A DNA stretch of 31,610 bases, from contig JBGRQB010000029.1 of assembly GCA_041725875.1 (NCBI GenBank), positions 1-31,610 on the forward strand, in the 5' to 3' direction. Numbering within the stretch: the stretch's first letter is position 1; every line of letters begins with the position of its first letter. The translations under genes were made by a program, and so were the position numbers. Under the pieces are notes generated by a model. The model was not told the origin of the DNA and made no database searches. It was given only the letters and a program-made list of their open reading frames with translations. This DNA is from JBGRQB01 sp041725875. Its GTDB lineage: Bacteria > Bacteroidota > Ignavibacteria > Ignavibacteriales > Melioribacteraceae. Positions 1 to 7,118 of the stretch are shown here, one piece after another.

Positions 1-2025
1 GCCGTTTACTTTGCAATATGTGTTAACAAGAGCAAGCCCGAGTCCGTTACCCTCAAATTTTCTGGTATAACCTTGCTCTTCCTGTGTAAATGCGCTAAAA
101 AGTTTATCTTTATATTCTTCCGAAATCCCAATTCCCGTATCAATAATATCAATGATTAAACTTTCGCCATTATTTTTTGTTATAACTTTTACCGATCCCT
201 GCTCAGTATATTTGATGGCATTATTAATAAGGTTTTCAAATAATTGAGTAACAGTATGTTCATCTGCGTGAATAAGAGAGTTTTTTGCATTAAGCAATAA
301 AATTAATTCCAGATTTTTGTTCAGTGCTTCCGGTTTGTTTTCCTGATAAAGTTTTTCAAGAATTTCATTCAAATCAATTATTTTTGGAAAAACTTCCAGC
401 GAGTTGATTTGTATCTGCGCCATCTGCAAAATTGAATCAATTGTTTTGATTAATCTTTTACCTGAATTATCAATAATGTTAAAGCTGGTCTGCACATCTT
501 CGGAAGAAGTTCCGTAAACTTCTTCTTTAATCAGACCCGTAAAGTTTAATATCGAATTAATTGGCGTTCTTATTTCGTGCGACATCTGTGCAAGGAATTC
601 CGACTTTAACCTGTCGGCAATTTCGGCTTCCTCTTTTGCTTTTATCAGATCACTTTCAGCCATTATTCTTTCCAGCTCGGAAGAGGACCTGGATGCAAAA
701 ATCTGAATAATGGAAGAAGATCTTCTGGAATCGATAATTTTTTTTGTGTTAAGAAGCATAATTATGCCGATTAATTCCTTTTCAGAATTAAACAGAGGCA
801 CGCTTAAATAACTGTTAATATTTCTCTTTCGAAAAGATTCATTTTCAGGAAACTCACTCTGGATATCGTTGGAAAAATATTCTTGTCGCGTTGTAATAAC
901 TCTCTGACAAGGAGTTCCTTTAATGTCGTATGAATAATTTTTCAGAAAGCGATTGTTATTCCAGACTGAAAGAGTATACATTTTTGCTTTTTCTTGAGCA
1001 AATCTGGAAATAACCACAAAATCAACATCCATAAGATTTCCCAGATATTCTGCCATTGAATTAAAAAACCGAATGCCCGTCTGATGCGAAACGTGTGAAG
1101 CTATTGTCTGGAGATCTTTTTCCGCTTCCTTTAGCTGAGTTAAATCCATTGCCTGAAAAATATATCCGGTAATATTATTTTCCTGATCTACAACCGGAGT
1201 AACATTCAGCAAAACTCTTTTCTTTCTTTTATCTTTTGTTATAAAAGTCCACTCATGTTCATTGGGCAAATTCATATTTGTCTTAACAACAAACACCTCA
1301 AAACCAATTGTTACTTTTCTGTCGAGACTATTAGAAAATTCAATTGCTCTGTACATCACTTCATCTATATCGTGAAAAACAAGAGGCGTTAATTTCCCGA
1401 TCAGTTCTTCGGCATTATATCCCAGCAAAGTTTCAGCGGCTTTATTAAATAATGTGATTAACCCTTTTGAATCTGTGGCAATAATAGCATAACCAGCATT
1501 TTCAATTATGAGGTTTTTAAACTTTTTCTCCACCCACAGATTTTTTTCGGTTAGTTTTTTTTCTGTAATATTTTTAACCAGAATCAGCGCAAAATATTCA
1601 TCATCCTGTTCTTTAATATCAATCGACATTTCAACCGGAACAAAATTATTACTGCTCGGATAAACAATTGTTTCAACTGAAAAATTATGAGGCGAAACTT
1701 TATAACTTTCAGAAGCGGCAAGTTCTTTTAATCTGTATTTTATATCTGAATCAAGAAAATTATAAAACTTGGAGCCGATAAGATCTTCAATAGGACTGTT
1801 AAGCATTCTGCAGCCAGATTTGTTTGCATCTTCAATAACCAGAGAAGGGAGCTTAACAAGAAAAACACCGTCGGAGATTTTGTTAAAAAGGATACTGAAT
1901 TTTTCCAGATCGGACATTTTATTCTGGAGCTCGGGATAATAACTTTTTCTGCCCGACTTTTCTCCGAGTCCGATAATTTTTTTTCTCTGTATTTCCCAGG
2001 ATTCAGTATCAGAGTGCTTCTTCAT
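1..2025 (-). CDS. PAS-PAS-GAF sensor histidine kinase (3' end beyond window)
   Basis: Reading the minus strand from the ATG at 2025 gives 675 residues with no stop before the window edge, so the C-terminus is missing. Two PAS-like regions lie at about residues 40-135 and 156-295, a GAF-like region at about 296-455, then a HisKA domain with the H-box FLAQMSHEIRTP (phospho-acceptor His483). The ATPase domain shows the N-box (ENLINNAIKYT, about 597-607), G1 (DTGIGIS, about 629) and a G2-like GNGLGLAL just before the edge. No transmembrane segment is seen, so it is probably a cytosolic sensor. Its first 17 bases overlap the end of the upstream alcohol dehydrogenase gene, implying translational coupling. 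A receiver domain or a partner regulator may lie outside the window. The signal is unknown. Confidence 0.93.
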   Translation of the reverse strand, partial: MKKHSDTESWEIQRKKIIGLGEKSGRKSYYPELQNKMSDLEKFSILFNKISDGVFLVKLPSLVIEDANKSGCRMLNSPIEDLIGSKFYNFLDSDIKYRLKELAASESYKVSPHNFSVETIVYPSSNNFVPVEMSIDIKEQDDEYFALILVKNITEKKLTEKNLWVEKKFKNLIIENAGYAIIATDSKGLITLFNKAAETLLGYNAEELIGKLTPLVFHDIDEVMYRAIEFSNSLDRKVTIGFEVFVVKTNMNLPNEHEWTFITKDKRKKRVLLNVTPVVDQENNITGYIFQAMDLTQLKEAEKDLQTIASHVSHQTGIRFFNSMAEYLGNLMDVDFVVISRFAQEKAKMYTLSVWNNNRFLKNYSYDIKGTPCQRVITTRQEYFSNDIQSEFPENESFRKRNINSYLSVPLFNSEKELIGIIMLLNTKKIIDSRRSSSIIQIFASRSSSELERIMAESDLIKAKEEAEIADRLKSEFLAQMSHEIRTPINSILNFTGLIKEEVYGTSSEDVQTSFNIIDNSGKRLIKTIDSILQMAQIQINSLEVFPKIIDLNEILEKLYQENKPEALNKNLELILLLNAKNSLIHADEHTVTQLFENLINNAIKYTEQGSVKVITKNNGESLIIDIIDTGIGISEEYKDKLFSAFTQEEQGYTRKFEGNGLGLALVNTYCKVNG

Positions 2026-3172
2026 AAATTACCTCAATATCTCTCTGAACAGGGCGACGAGGATTTGTCACCGAACAAACATCTGCTAATGCTTTTTTTG
2101 CAAGTGGCGGGATGTCGCCTGTTTTTACCCCTCTGGTGTTAAGTGAATCGGTAATTCCTGCTTTTTCTCTGAAACTCTGAATTAAATTGAACAAAGCAGA
2201 TTTTTTTTCAGGAGCTGTCATTTTAGTAAAATCTATGTTAAAAATTCTGGCAAGATTAACATATTTTTCCTCTGCTTCACTAAAATTGTAATTTATTACA
2301 TGATTAAATAAGAGAGCGTTGCATTCTCCGTGAGGTAAATCAAGGAGTCCGCCCAAACTATGCGCCATTGAATGCACAACTCCGAGAGAAGCGTTTGAAA
2401 ATGCGAGTCCGGCCTCAAGACTGGCAAACATAACCTGACTTCTATACTCGAGATTATTTGGTTCCTGAAGAGAAGGAATTAAATATTTAGCTAATATCTC
2501 AATTGCTTTAAGTGCGTGCATATCTGTCATAGCAGAACTGGCATTTGAAACATAAGCCTCAAAGGCGTGAACCATTGCATCAATTCCGGTGCAGGCGGTA
2601 AGATAATTATCCATAGTTAATAAAGTTTGAGGATCAATTAAAGATATGTCGGGAATGATTGCCTTGCTCACAATAGATATTTTTACTTTTTCCTTTTGAT
2701 CCGTGATAATGGAAAATTGCGAAACATCCGCTGAGGTTCCGCCTGTTGTCGGGACACAAATTAATGGCGGAATAGGATTGTTTATCTGATCAACACCTTC
2801 AAACTCCAGTATATGTCTGCTGTTTGCAACCACAATTCCGATTCCTTTTGCACAATCTATAGGACTTCCGCCGCCCACCGCAACAATTAAATTACAGCCC
2901 GAAGTTCTGTATAATTCAGCCCCTTCCATAACTTCATCTTCACGAGGATTTTGCGACACTTTGGAATATATTTCAACTTTGATGTTTTTTTCAATAAGAC
3001 TCTCAACAACTTTTTTTGTCCAACCAGCCTCTGCAACGCCCGAATCTGTAACAACAAGGGCTTTTTTACCCCCGTAATTTCTTGCATATTGCCCGGTTAA
3101 ATCAAGTGCATCTATTCCAAAAACAAATTCCGGAGCTATAAACTTTCTCAATTCCAGAATAGTATCATTCAT
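2009..3172 (-). CDS. Iron-dependent (group III) alcohol dehydrogenase
   Basis: The product is 387 residues, the usual length for the Fe-ADH family, which interconverts alcohols and aldehydes with NAD(P)H. The Rossmann-like nucleotide motif GGGSPID is at about 100-106. The expected iron ligands are all visible: Asp198 and His202 (GIDAMVHAFEAY), His267 (HSMAHSLGG) and His281 (LPHGECNALL). I prefer the ATG at 3172, preceded by AGAGG at a good distance, over an upstream GTG at 3211 that would add 13 hydrophobic residues. The gene overlaps the following histidine kinase by 17 bases and is divergent from the histidine-degradation operon. The substrate cannot be told from sequence; 1,3-propanediol or butanol dehydrogenase-type activity is possible. 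Confidence 0.93.
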   Translation of the reverse strand: MNDTILELRKFIAPEFVFGIDALDLTGQYARNYGGKKALVVTDSGVAEAGWTKKVVESLIEKNIKVEIYSKVSQNPREDEVMEGAELYRTSGCNLIVAVGGGSPIDCAKGIGIVVANSRHILEFEGVDQINNPIPPLICVPTTGGTSADVSQFSIITDQKEKVKISIVSKAIIPDISLIDPQTLLTMDNYLTACTGIDAMVHAFEAYVSNASSAMTDMHALKAIEILAKYLIPSLQEPNNLEYRSQVMFASLEAGLAFSNASLGVVHSMAHSLGGLLDLPHGECNALLFNHVINYNFSEAEEKYVNLARIFNIDFTKMTAPEKKSALFNLIQSFREKAGITDSLNTRGVKTGDIPPLAKKALADVCSVTNPRRPVQRDIEVIYEEAL

Positions 3173-3300
3173 TTTTATACCTCTAATTATTATGAGTTTA
3201 ATTATCGACACATAGTCCGAAATAATTAGTTTATCATAAATTCTTCAGCCTCCGCTCGCTAAAACAGCTATTTTAAATTAAATGGCTGATTTCTTGCTTT

Positions 3301-3351
3301 TAAATTTGTAAAAATGTATACTTGACAAGTACTTATATTAGCACTTATAAA
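3301..3351 (+). promoter_or_regulatory. Promoter region and palindromic operator candidate of the hut operon
   Basis: A perfect 13-bp palindrome TACTTGACAAGTA lies at 3319-3331, about 30 bases before the start of the MarR-GNAT gene. It contains a TTGACA (3322-3327) that stands 18 bases from TATAAA (3346-3351), a sigma-70-like arrangement that would give a nearly leaderless mRNA. A TAAATTTG box of the Bacteroidetes -7 type sits at 3301-3308; a start from it would place the palindrome just downstream of +1. Either way a dimeric repressor here would block transcription. The obvious candidate is the MarR domain encoded by the first gene (inference). Confidence 0.5.
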
Positions 3352-3362
3352 AAGGCAACTAA

Positions 3363-4310
3363 ATGAGTTTTTACAAGCAAACCGGAGCTTTAATTTTCGG
3401 AACCAGACTCAAAAGACTGAGTGACAGATTTTTACAAGATGTTTCAAAACTGTATAAATCGCTTAATCTTACATTTGAACCGGGGTGGTTTCCTGTTTTT
3501 TACCTTTTGAATGAAAAGGGAACACTTACAATGACGGAAATAGCCAACGAACTGAAAATTACCCACTCGGCTGTGAGTCAGCTGGTAAATTCTCTTAAAA
3601 AGAAAAACTACCTCGAGTTTATAAAAGATACCGATGATAAAAGAAAGATTATGGTAACTTTTACAGAAGAAGGGTTAAACATTACGGAAAAGCTGGTTCC
3701 GGTATGGCAGTCGCTGAAACGCAGTATGGAAGAGCTGATCAGCGAAGGAAAGTACAGTGCTAATATGCTTGACGGACTAAACGAAATTGAAGACAGACTC
3801 GAGGAAAGGAGTCTGCTCGACAGAGTTGTTGAAGATATGGAAAAATTCTCAACCGACGGACTGGAAATAATTGATTACGAAGTTAAATATAAAGCGCAGT
3901 ACAAAAAACTTATGCTCAACTGGCTAATCAGTAATTACCAGAACGACCGAATAAATGTTGATTTGCTAAACGATCCGCTTGATACATTTATTAAAAACGG
4001 CGGAATTATTCGTCTGGTAAAAGTAAGAGAAGAAATTGTTGCTGTTTGTGTTATCAGAACATTTTCAAAAAAAGAAGCTGAAATTTCCTATTTGGGAATT
4101 GACGAGAACTGGGAATGGAGAAACATCGGCATAAAGCTGTTAAAAGATGTGCTTAAAAAAGTTAAAAATCTTAAAATGAACAAAATTTCCGTTTCCTTAA
4201 CCGAAATGCAGGAAAATTATATCAGTTTATATAGAAAAGCCGGGTTTGAACCGGTTCAAAACAAAATAGCGCAAAATGGAATTGAGTTAAAATTAAATAT
4301 AGAGGCTTAA
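3363..4310 (+). CDS. MarR family regulator fused to a GNAT acetyltransferase domain
   Basis: This is a 315-residue two-domain protein. Residues about 1-150 are a MarR winged helix: the recognition region is TMTEIANELKITHSAVSQLVNSL (56-78) and the wing carries DTDDKRKIMVTFTEEG (89-104). Residues about 168-315 look like a GNAT N-acetyltransferase: ISYLGIDENWEWRNIGIKLL corresponds to motif A, although the usual R/QxxGxG/A is imperfect (RNIGIK), so CoA binding or catalysis is not assured. MarR-GNAT fusions are a known architecture. AAGG at 3352-3355 is a suitable ribosome site. The stop codon is one base before the hutH ATG, so the fusion is the first gene of the histidine-degradation operon and probably its regulator (inference). 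The effector is unknown. Confidence 0.9.
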   Translation: MSFYKQTGALIFGTRLKRLSDRFLQDVSKLYKSLNLTFEPGWFPVFYLLNEKGTLTMTEIANELKITHSAVSQLVNSLKKKNYLEFIKDTDDKRKIMVTFTEEGLNITEKLVPVWQSLKRSMEELISEGKYSANMLDGLNEIEDRLEERSLLDRVVEDMEKFSTDGLEIIDYEVKYKAQYKKLMLNWLISNYQNDRINVDLLNDPLDTFIKNGGIIRLVKVREEIVAVCVIRTFSKKEAEISYLGIDENWEWRNIGIKLLKDVLKKVKNLKMNKISVSLTEMQENYISLYRKAGFEPVQNKIAQNGIELKLNIEA

Positions 4311-4311
4311 A

Positions 4312-5886
4312 ATGAGTAACAAAATATTTAAGTACGGAGAAAATACATTAAGTACCGGATTGGTGCTGGATATAGCGCACGGAAAAGTTAAAGCCGGACT
4401 AGGAGAAAATTCCAGAGAACGAGTTCTGGCAAACTGGAAAGCTGTACAAAACATTGTTGAAAAGAAAAAAATAGTTTACGGTGTTAATACCGGCTTTGGC
4501 TCTTTGTGTAATAAAATTATTTCACCTGAAGATACTAAAACTCTGCAATACAATATTTTGAAAAGTCACAGTGTTGGTGTTGGTAATCCAATAGATACCG
4601 AAATTGCAAAAATTATGCTTATTCTTAAAATGCAGGCACTTTCTCAGGGTTACTCAGGTGTAGCTATTGAAACTCTTGAAAGAATTAACTGGCACATCAA
4701 TAACGATGCAATCCCTGTTGTTCCCGAACAGGGCTCGGTTGGTGCTTCCGGTGATCTTGCGCCTCTTTCACATCTTTTCCTTCCTTTAATTGGTTTAGGA
4801 TTAGTAAACTACAAAGGTAAAGTAATTGAAACTGCCGAACTGTTCAAAAAAGAAGGTTTGGAACCAATTAATTTGGGTCCGAAAGAAGGTCTTGCACTAA
4901 TCAACGGAACTCAGTTTATTGCGGCTCACGCAGTTAAAGCAGTTGAAAGATTAGGTAATATGCTTGACACTGCTGATATTGTTGGTGCTATGTCACTTGA
5001 AGGGTTACTTGGTTCCAAGCGTCCTTTCCTTGCAGATCTTCACAAAATCAGACCTTACAAAGGAACGCAATACGTTGCTCACAGATTACGTACTCTGCTT
5101 GCCAATTCTGAAATGGTTGAATCACACACAGATTGTACAAGAGTACAAGACCCATATTCACTTCGCTGTATGCCGCAGGTTCACGGTGCATCACGTAATG
5201 CCTGGGCACATCTTCGCGATTCATTAAATGTTGAGTTAAACGCAGTAACAGATAACCCGATTGTTTTGGATGAAGAAAATACAATCAGCGGCGGTAATTT
5301 CCACGGTCAGCCAATGGCTCTTCCTCTTGATTACGCAACACTTGCTTCTGCAGAAATTGGAAATATCTCAGACAGAAGATGTTATCTTATGCTTGAAGGT
5401 GGTTACGAGGGACTTCCTGTTTTACTTTTGGAAAATACAGGTATTAACTCAGGATTTATGATTCCTCAATACACCACCGCTGCTCTTGTTACTGAAAATA
5501 AATCACTCTGCTTCCCGCCAAGTGCCGACAGCGTTCCTACTTCGCTCGGACAAGAAGATCATGTTTCAATGGGATCAATCAGCGGCAGAAGAGTAAACCA
5601 GGTATTAACAAATATTGAAAAAATATTTGCTATAGAATTAATGTGTGCTGCACAGGCTTTTGATTTCAGACGACCTAAGAAATCAAGTGCACTGCTTGAA
5701 ACCTGTTACTCAATAGTAAGAGAAAAAATTGCTTTTGCCGAAGTTGACAGAGTATTTGGTGATGATATTGAAATAGCCAGACAAATAATTGCAAGCAATG
5801 TTCTTGTTAATGCTGTTAATGAAACAGCAACAGAAAATAACATAGATCTTAAAGGTGAATTCGGTAACATTTACTCAATTTACTAG
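4312..5886 (+). CDS. hutH: Histidine ammonia-lyase
   Basis: The enzyme deaminates L-histidine to trans-urocanate, the first step of histidine catabolism, in the cytosol. The 524 residues fit the family (about 500-520). The autocatalytic MIO prosthetic group forms from Ala145-Ser146-Gly147 in GSVGASGDLAPLSH, and the YGVNTGFG motif with the catalytic Tyr57 is intact. Other conserved stretches such as QDPYSLRCMPQVHGA are present. The start is one base after the stop of the MarR-GNAT gene with GAGG upstream, so the two are co-translated. hutG follows after six bases. The remaining steps (urocanase, imidazolonepropionase) are not encoded here. Tyrosine/phenylalanine ammonia-lyases share the fold, but the neighbouring hutG argues for histidine. 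Confidence 0.96.
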   Translation: MSNKIFKYGENTLSTGLVLDIAHGKVKAGLGENSRERVLANWKAVQNIVEKKKIVYGVNTGFGSLCNKIISPEDTKTLQYNILKSHSVGVGNPIDTEIAKIMLILKMQALSQGYSGVAIETLERINWHINNDAIPVVPEQGSVGASGDLAPLSHLFLPLIGLGLVNYKGKVIETAELFKKEGLEPINLGPKEGLALINGTQFIAAHAVKAVERLGNMLDTADIVGAMSLEGLLGSKRPFLADLHKIRPYKGTQYVAHRLRTLLANSEMVESHTDCTRVQDPYSLRCMPQVHGASRNAWAHLRDSLNVELNAVTDNPIVLDEENTISGGNFHGQPMALPLDYATLASAEIGNISDRRCYLMLEGGYEGLPVLLLENTGINSGFMIPQYTTAALVTENKSLCFPPSADSVPTSLGQEDHVSMGSISGRRVNQVLTNIEKIFAIELMCAAQAFDFRRPKKSSALLETCYSIVREKIAFAEVDRVFGDDIEIARQIIASNVLVNAVNETATENNIDLKGEFGNIYSIY

Positions 5887-5892
5887 TTCAAA

Positions 5893-6873
5893 ATGTATCA
5901 GAAAGCATCACATAATTTATGGCCGGGAAGAGCCGAAAATGATATAACAAAAGATACATTGCAGATTCATCAGGTAGTTGAATTTGTTGATCTTGAAAAT
6001 GAACAACTGCCCCAACTGGAAGAAAACCAGAGAGGCATAGCTTTTCTAAGCTTTGATGTTGATGAAGGCGTCAGAAGAAATAATGGGAGAACTGGTGCTG
6101 CCCAGGGGCCGACGGTTCTGAGAAAATCGATTTCCTCTTTTGCCGTACATTTTGAAAATGAAAAAAAAATTATTGATGCAGGTGTGCTTACCTGCGAAAA
6201 TAGAAATCTTGAAAAAACTCAAAAAGCATTAACCGCTTCAGTTAACACCATACTGAACAGCGGGTATTTCCCAATCATCCTCGGTGGTGGCCACGAACTT
6301 GCATTCGGTCACTTCCGGGGACTCTTAAAATTTCTACTTTCCAAACACAATACACCTCGCATTGGCATTTTTAACTTTGATGCACATTTTGATCTCCGCG
6401 ATTACCGATACGGAATAACAAGCGGAACCGGATTTTTGCAAATTGCCGATTTGTGTAAAAATAATCTTACCGATTTCAACTATTTCGTTTTAGGTCTGCA
6501 ACAGGCAAATAACTCAAGAAAACTTTTCAAAACAGCTGAGAGTCTTGATACAGAATATATTTTTGCCAGGCACACAAAAATTTTCGACCGGGACAACATT
6601 TTATCACGAGTTAAAAACTTCATAGATAAAGTTGATTTTATTTACACAACAATTTGTATGGATGTTTTTGCATCTTCTGTAGCACCAGGTGTGAGCGCGC
6701 TTGCAATAAACGGTATCCAACCTGATATTGCATTTGAGGTTCTCGACTTGCTGCTCTCTTCAAAAAAAGTAATTGGCTTTGATCTTGCCGAACTAAATCC
6801 GCACTTTGATGCCGATGACAGAACCGCCAAACTTGCCGCAGCAATAATATATGAAGTATTAATGGGAATTTAA
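5893..6873 (+). CDS. hutG: Formimidoylglutamase (ureohydrolase family)
   Basis: This 326-residue arginase-fold protein probably hydrolyses N-formimidoyl-L-glutamate to glutamate and formamide, the last step of histidine degradation. Manganese-binding motifs visible are GGGHE (His134) and NFDAHFD (Asp163, His165, Asp167), and the third motif TICMDVFASSVAPGVSA (about 253-269). In that third motif the first Asp of the usual DxD pair is replaced by Cys255 while Asp257 is kept. It begins six bases after hutH without a clear Shine-Dalgarno, consistent with coupling. A different agmatinase-like substrate is possible, but operon context makes HutG the best call. Confidence 0.9.
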   Translation: MYQKASHNLWPGRAENDITKDTLQIHQVVEFVDLENEQLPQLEENQRGIAFLSFDVDEGVRRNNGRTGAAQGPTVLRKSISSFAVHFENEKKIIDAGVLTCENRNLEKTQKALTASVNTILNSGYFPIILGGGHELAFGHFRGLLKFLLSKHNTPRIGIFNFDAHFDLRDYRYGITSGTGFLQIADLCKNNLTDFNYFVLGLQQANNSRKLFKTAESLDTEYIFARHTKIFDRDNILSRVKNFIDKVDFIYTTICMDVFASSVAPGVSALAINGIQPDIAFEVLDLLLSSKKVIGFDLAELNPHFDADDRTAKLAAAIIYEVLMGI

Positions 6874-6892
6874 TTTTTGTATATTTACCCCG

Positions 6893-6933
6893 GGTAGTCG
6901 ACTACCATTTCACTTTCTTCTTTACAAAGAAGA
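6893..6933. promoter_or_regulatory. Two palindromes after the hut operon and upstream of the TPP riboswitch
   Basis: A perfect 14-bp palindrome GGTAGTCGACTACC lies at 6893-6906, twenty bases after hutG; as RNA it could form a 5-bp stem with a TCGA loop and may help end hut transcription, although no good T-tract follows. A second palindrome, TCTTCTTTACAAAGAAGA at 6916-6933 (8-bp arms, 2-base centre), falls about 10-28 bases before the TATTTTTG box of the next promoter, where an operator would act. No regulator can be assigned. Confidence 0.4.
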
Positions 6934-6943
6934 CCCAAAGTAT

Positions 6944-6951
6944 TATTTTTG
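6944..6951 (+). promoter_or_regulatory. TAnnTTTG-type promoter box for the thiamine-uptake operon
   Basis: TATTTTTG fits the TAnnTTTG -7 consensus known from Bacteroidetes. A start site about seven bases downstream (about 6958) would begin the transcript just ahead of the TPP aptamer at 6967, which is where a riboswitch promoter should be. I do not see a convincing -33 TTG at the expected distance, so this is a moderate call. Confidence 0.45.
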
Positions 6952-6966
6952 AGTATTGAAAATAGT

Positions 6967-7050
6967 TGCCGTTAGGGGTGTTCCGAAAAACCGGGACTGA
7001 GAAATTACCCTTGAACCTGATCCGGATAATACCGGCGGAGGAAAACGGAA
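6967..7050 (+). ncRNA. TPP (thiamine pyrophosphate) riboswitch aptamer, THI element
   Basis: All hallmark segments of the THI box are present in order: AGGGGTG (6974-6980), CTGAGA (6997-7002), ACCCTTGAACCTGATCCGG (7007-7025), GGATAATACCGGCG and GAGGAAAACGG. Helix P1 can form from CCGTT (6969-6973) and AACGG (7044-7048); P2 from GGGGT with ACCC; P4 from the two CCGG arms at 7022-7025 and 7032-7035. It binds thiamine pyrophosphate and lowers expression of the downstream transport genes. It lies about 67 bases before the ATG of a TonB-dependent receptor. Confidence 0.96.
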
Positions 7051-7054
7051 AGAT

Positions 7055-7118
7055 ATTAATTCCTCTTGTCGTTTTTCTGTTCAGCGGCATTTTTTATAAT
7101 ATGTAAGGAGGGATTAAT
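7055..7118 (+). promoter_or_regulatory. Riboswitch expression platform: helix hiding the ribosome site
   Basis: Bases 7055-7067 (ATTAATTCCTCTT) pair with 7106-7118 (AGGAGGGATTAAT) to make a 13-bp helix with two G-U wobbles that buries the Shine-Dalgarno AAGGAGGG (7105-7112) and the first two bases of the ATG at 7117. The same TTCCTC (7060-7065) can instead pair with GAGGAA (7038-7043), which is inside the 3' part of the aptamer. The two helices exclude each other: with ligand the aptamer keeps GAGGAA and the sequestering helix forms; without ligand the anti-sequestor frees the ribosome site. Both helices are read directly; the switching logic is inferred. Confidence 0.75.

Noticed and set aside
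3322..3350. TTGACA-17-TTATAA as a second spacing choice for the hut promoter
   Set aside because: TATAAA one base further on (18-base spacing) fits the -10 consensus better, and the TAAATTTG box at 3301 is an equal competitor; I kept one combined regulatory entry.
4964..5461. Several 60-90 residue frames inside hutH and similar shadow frames in dxr, pckA, rseP and metK
   Set aside because: They lie in alternative frames of strongly conserved genes, have no ribosome sites and no recognisable protein features.
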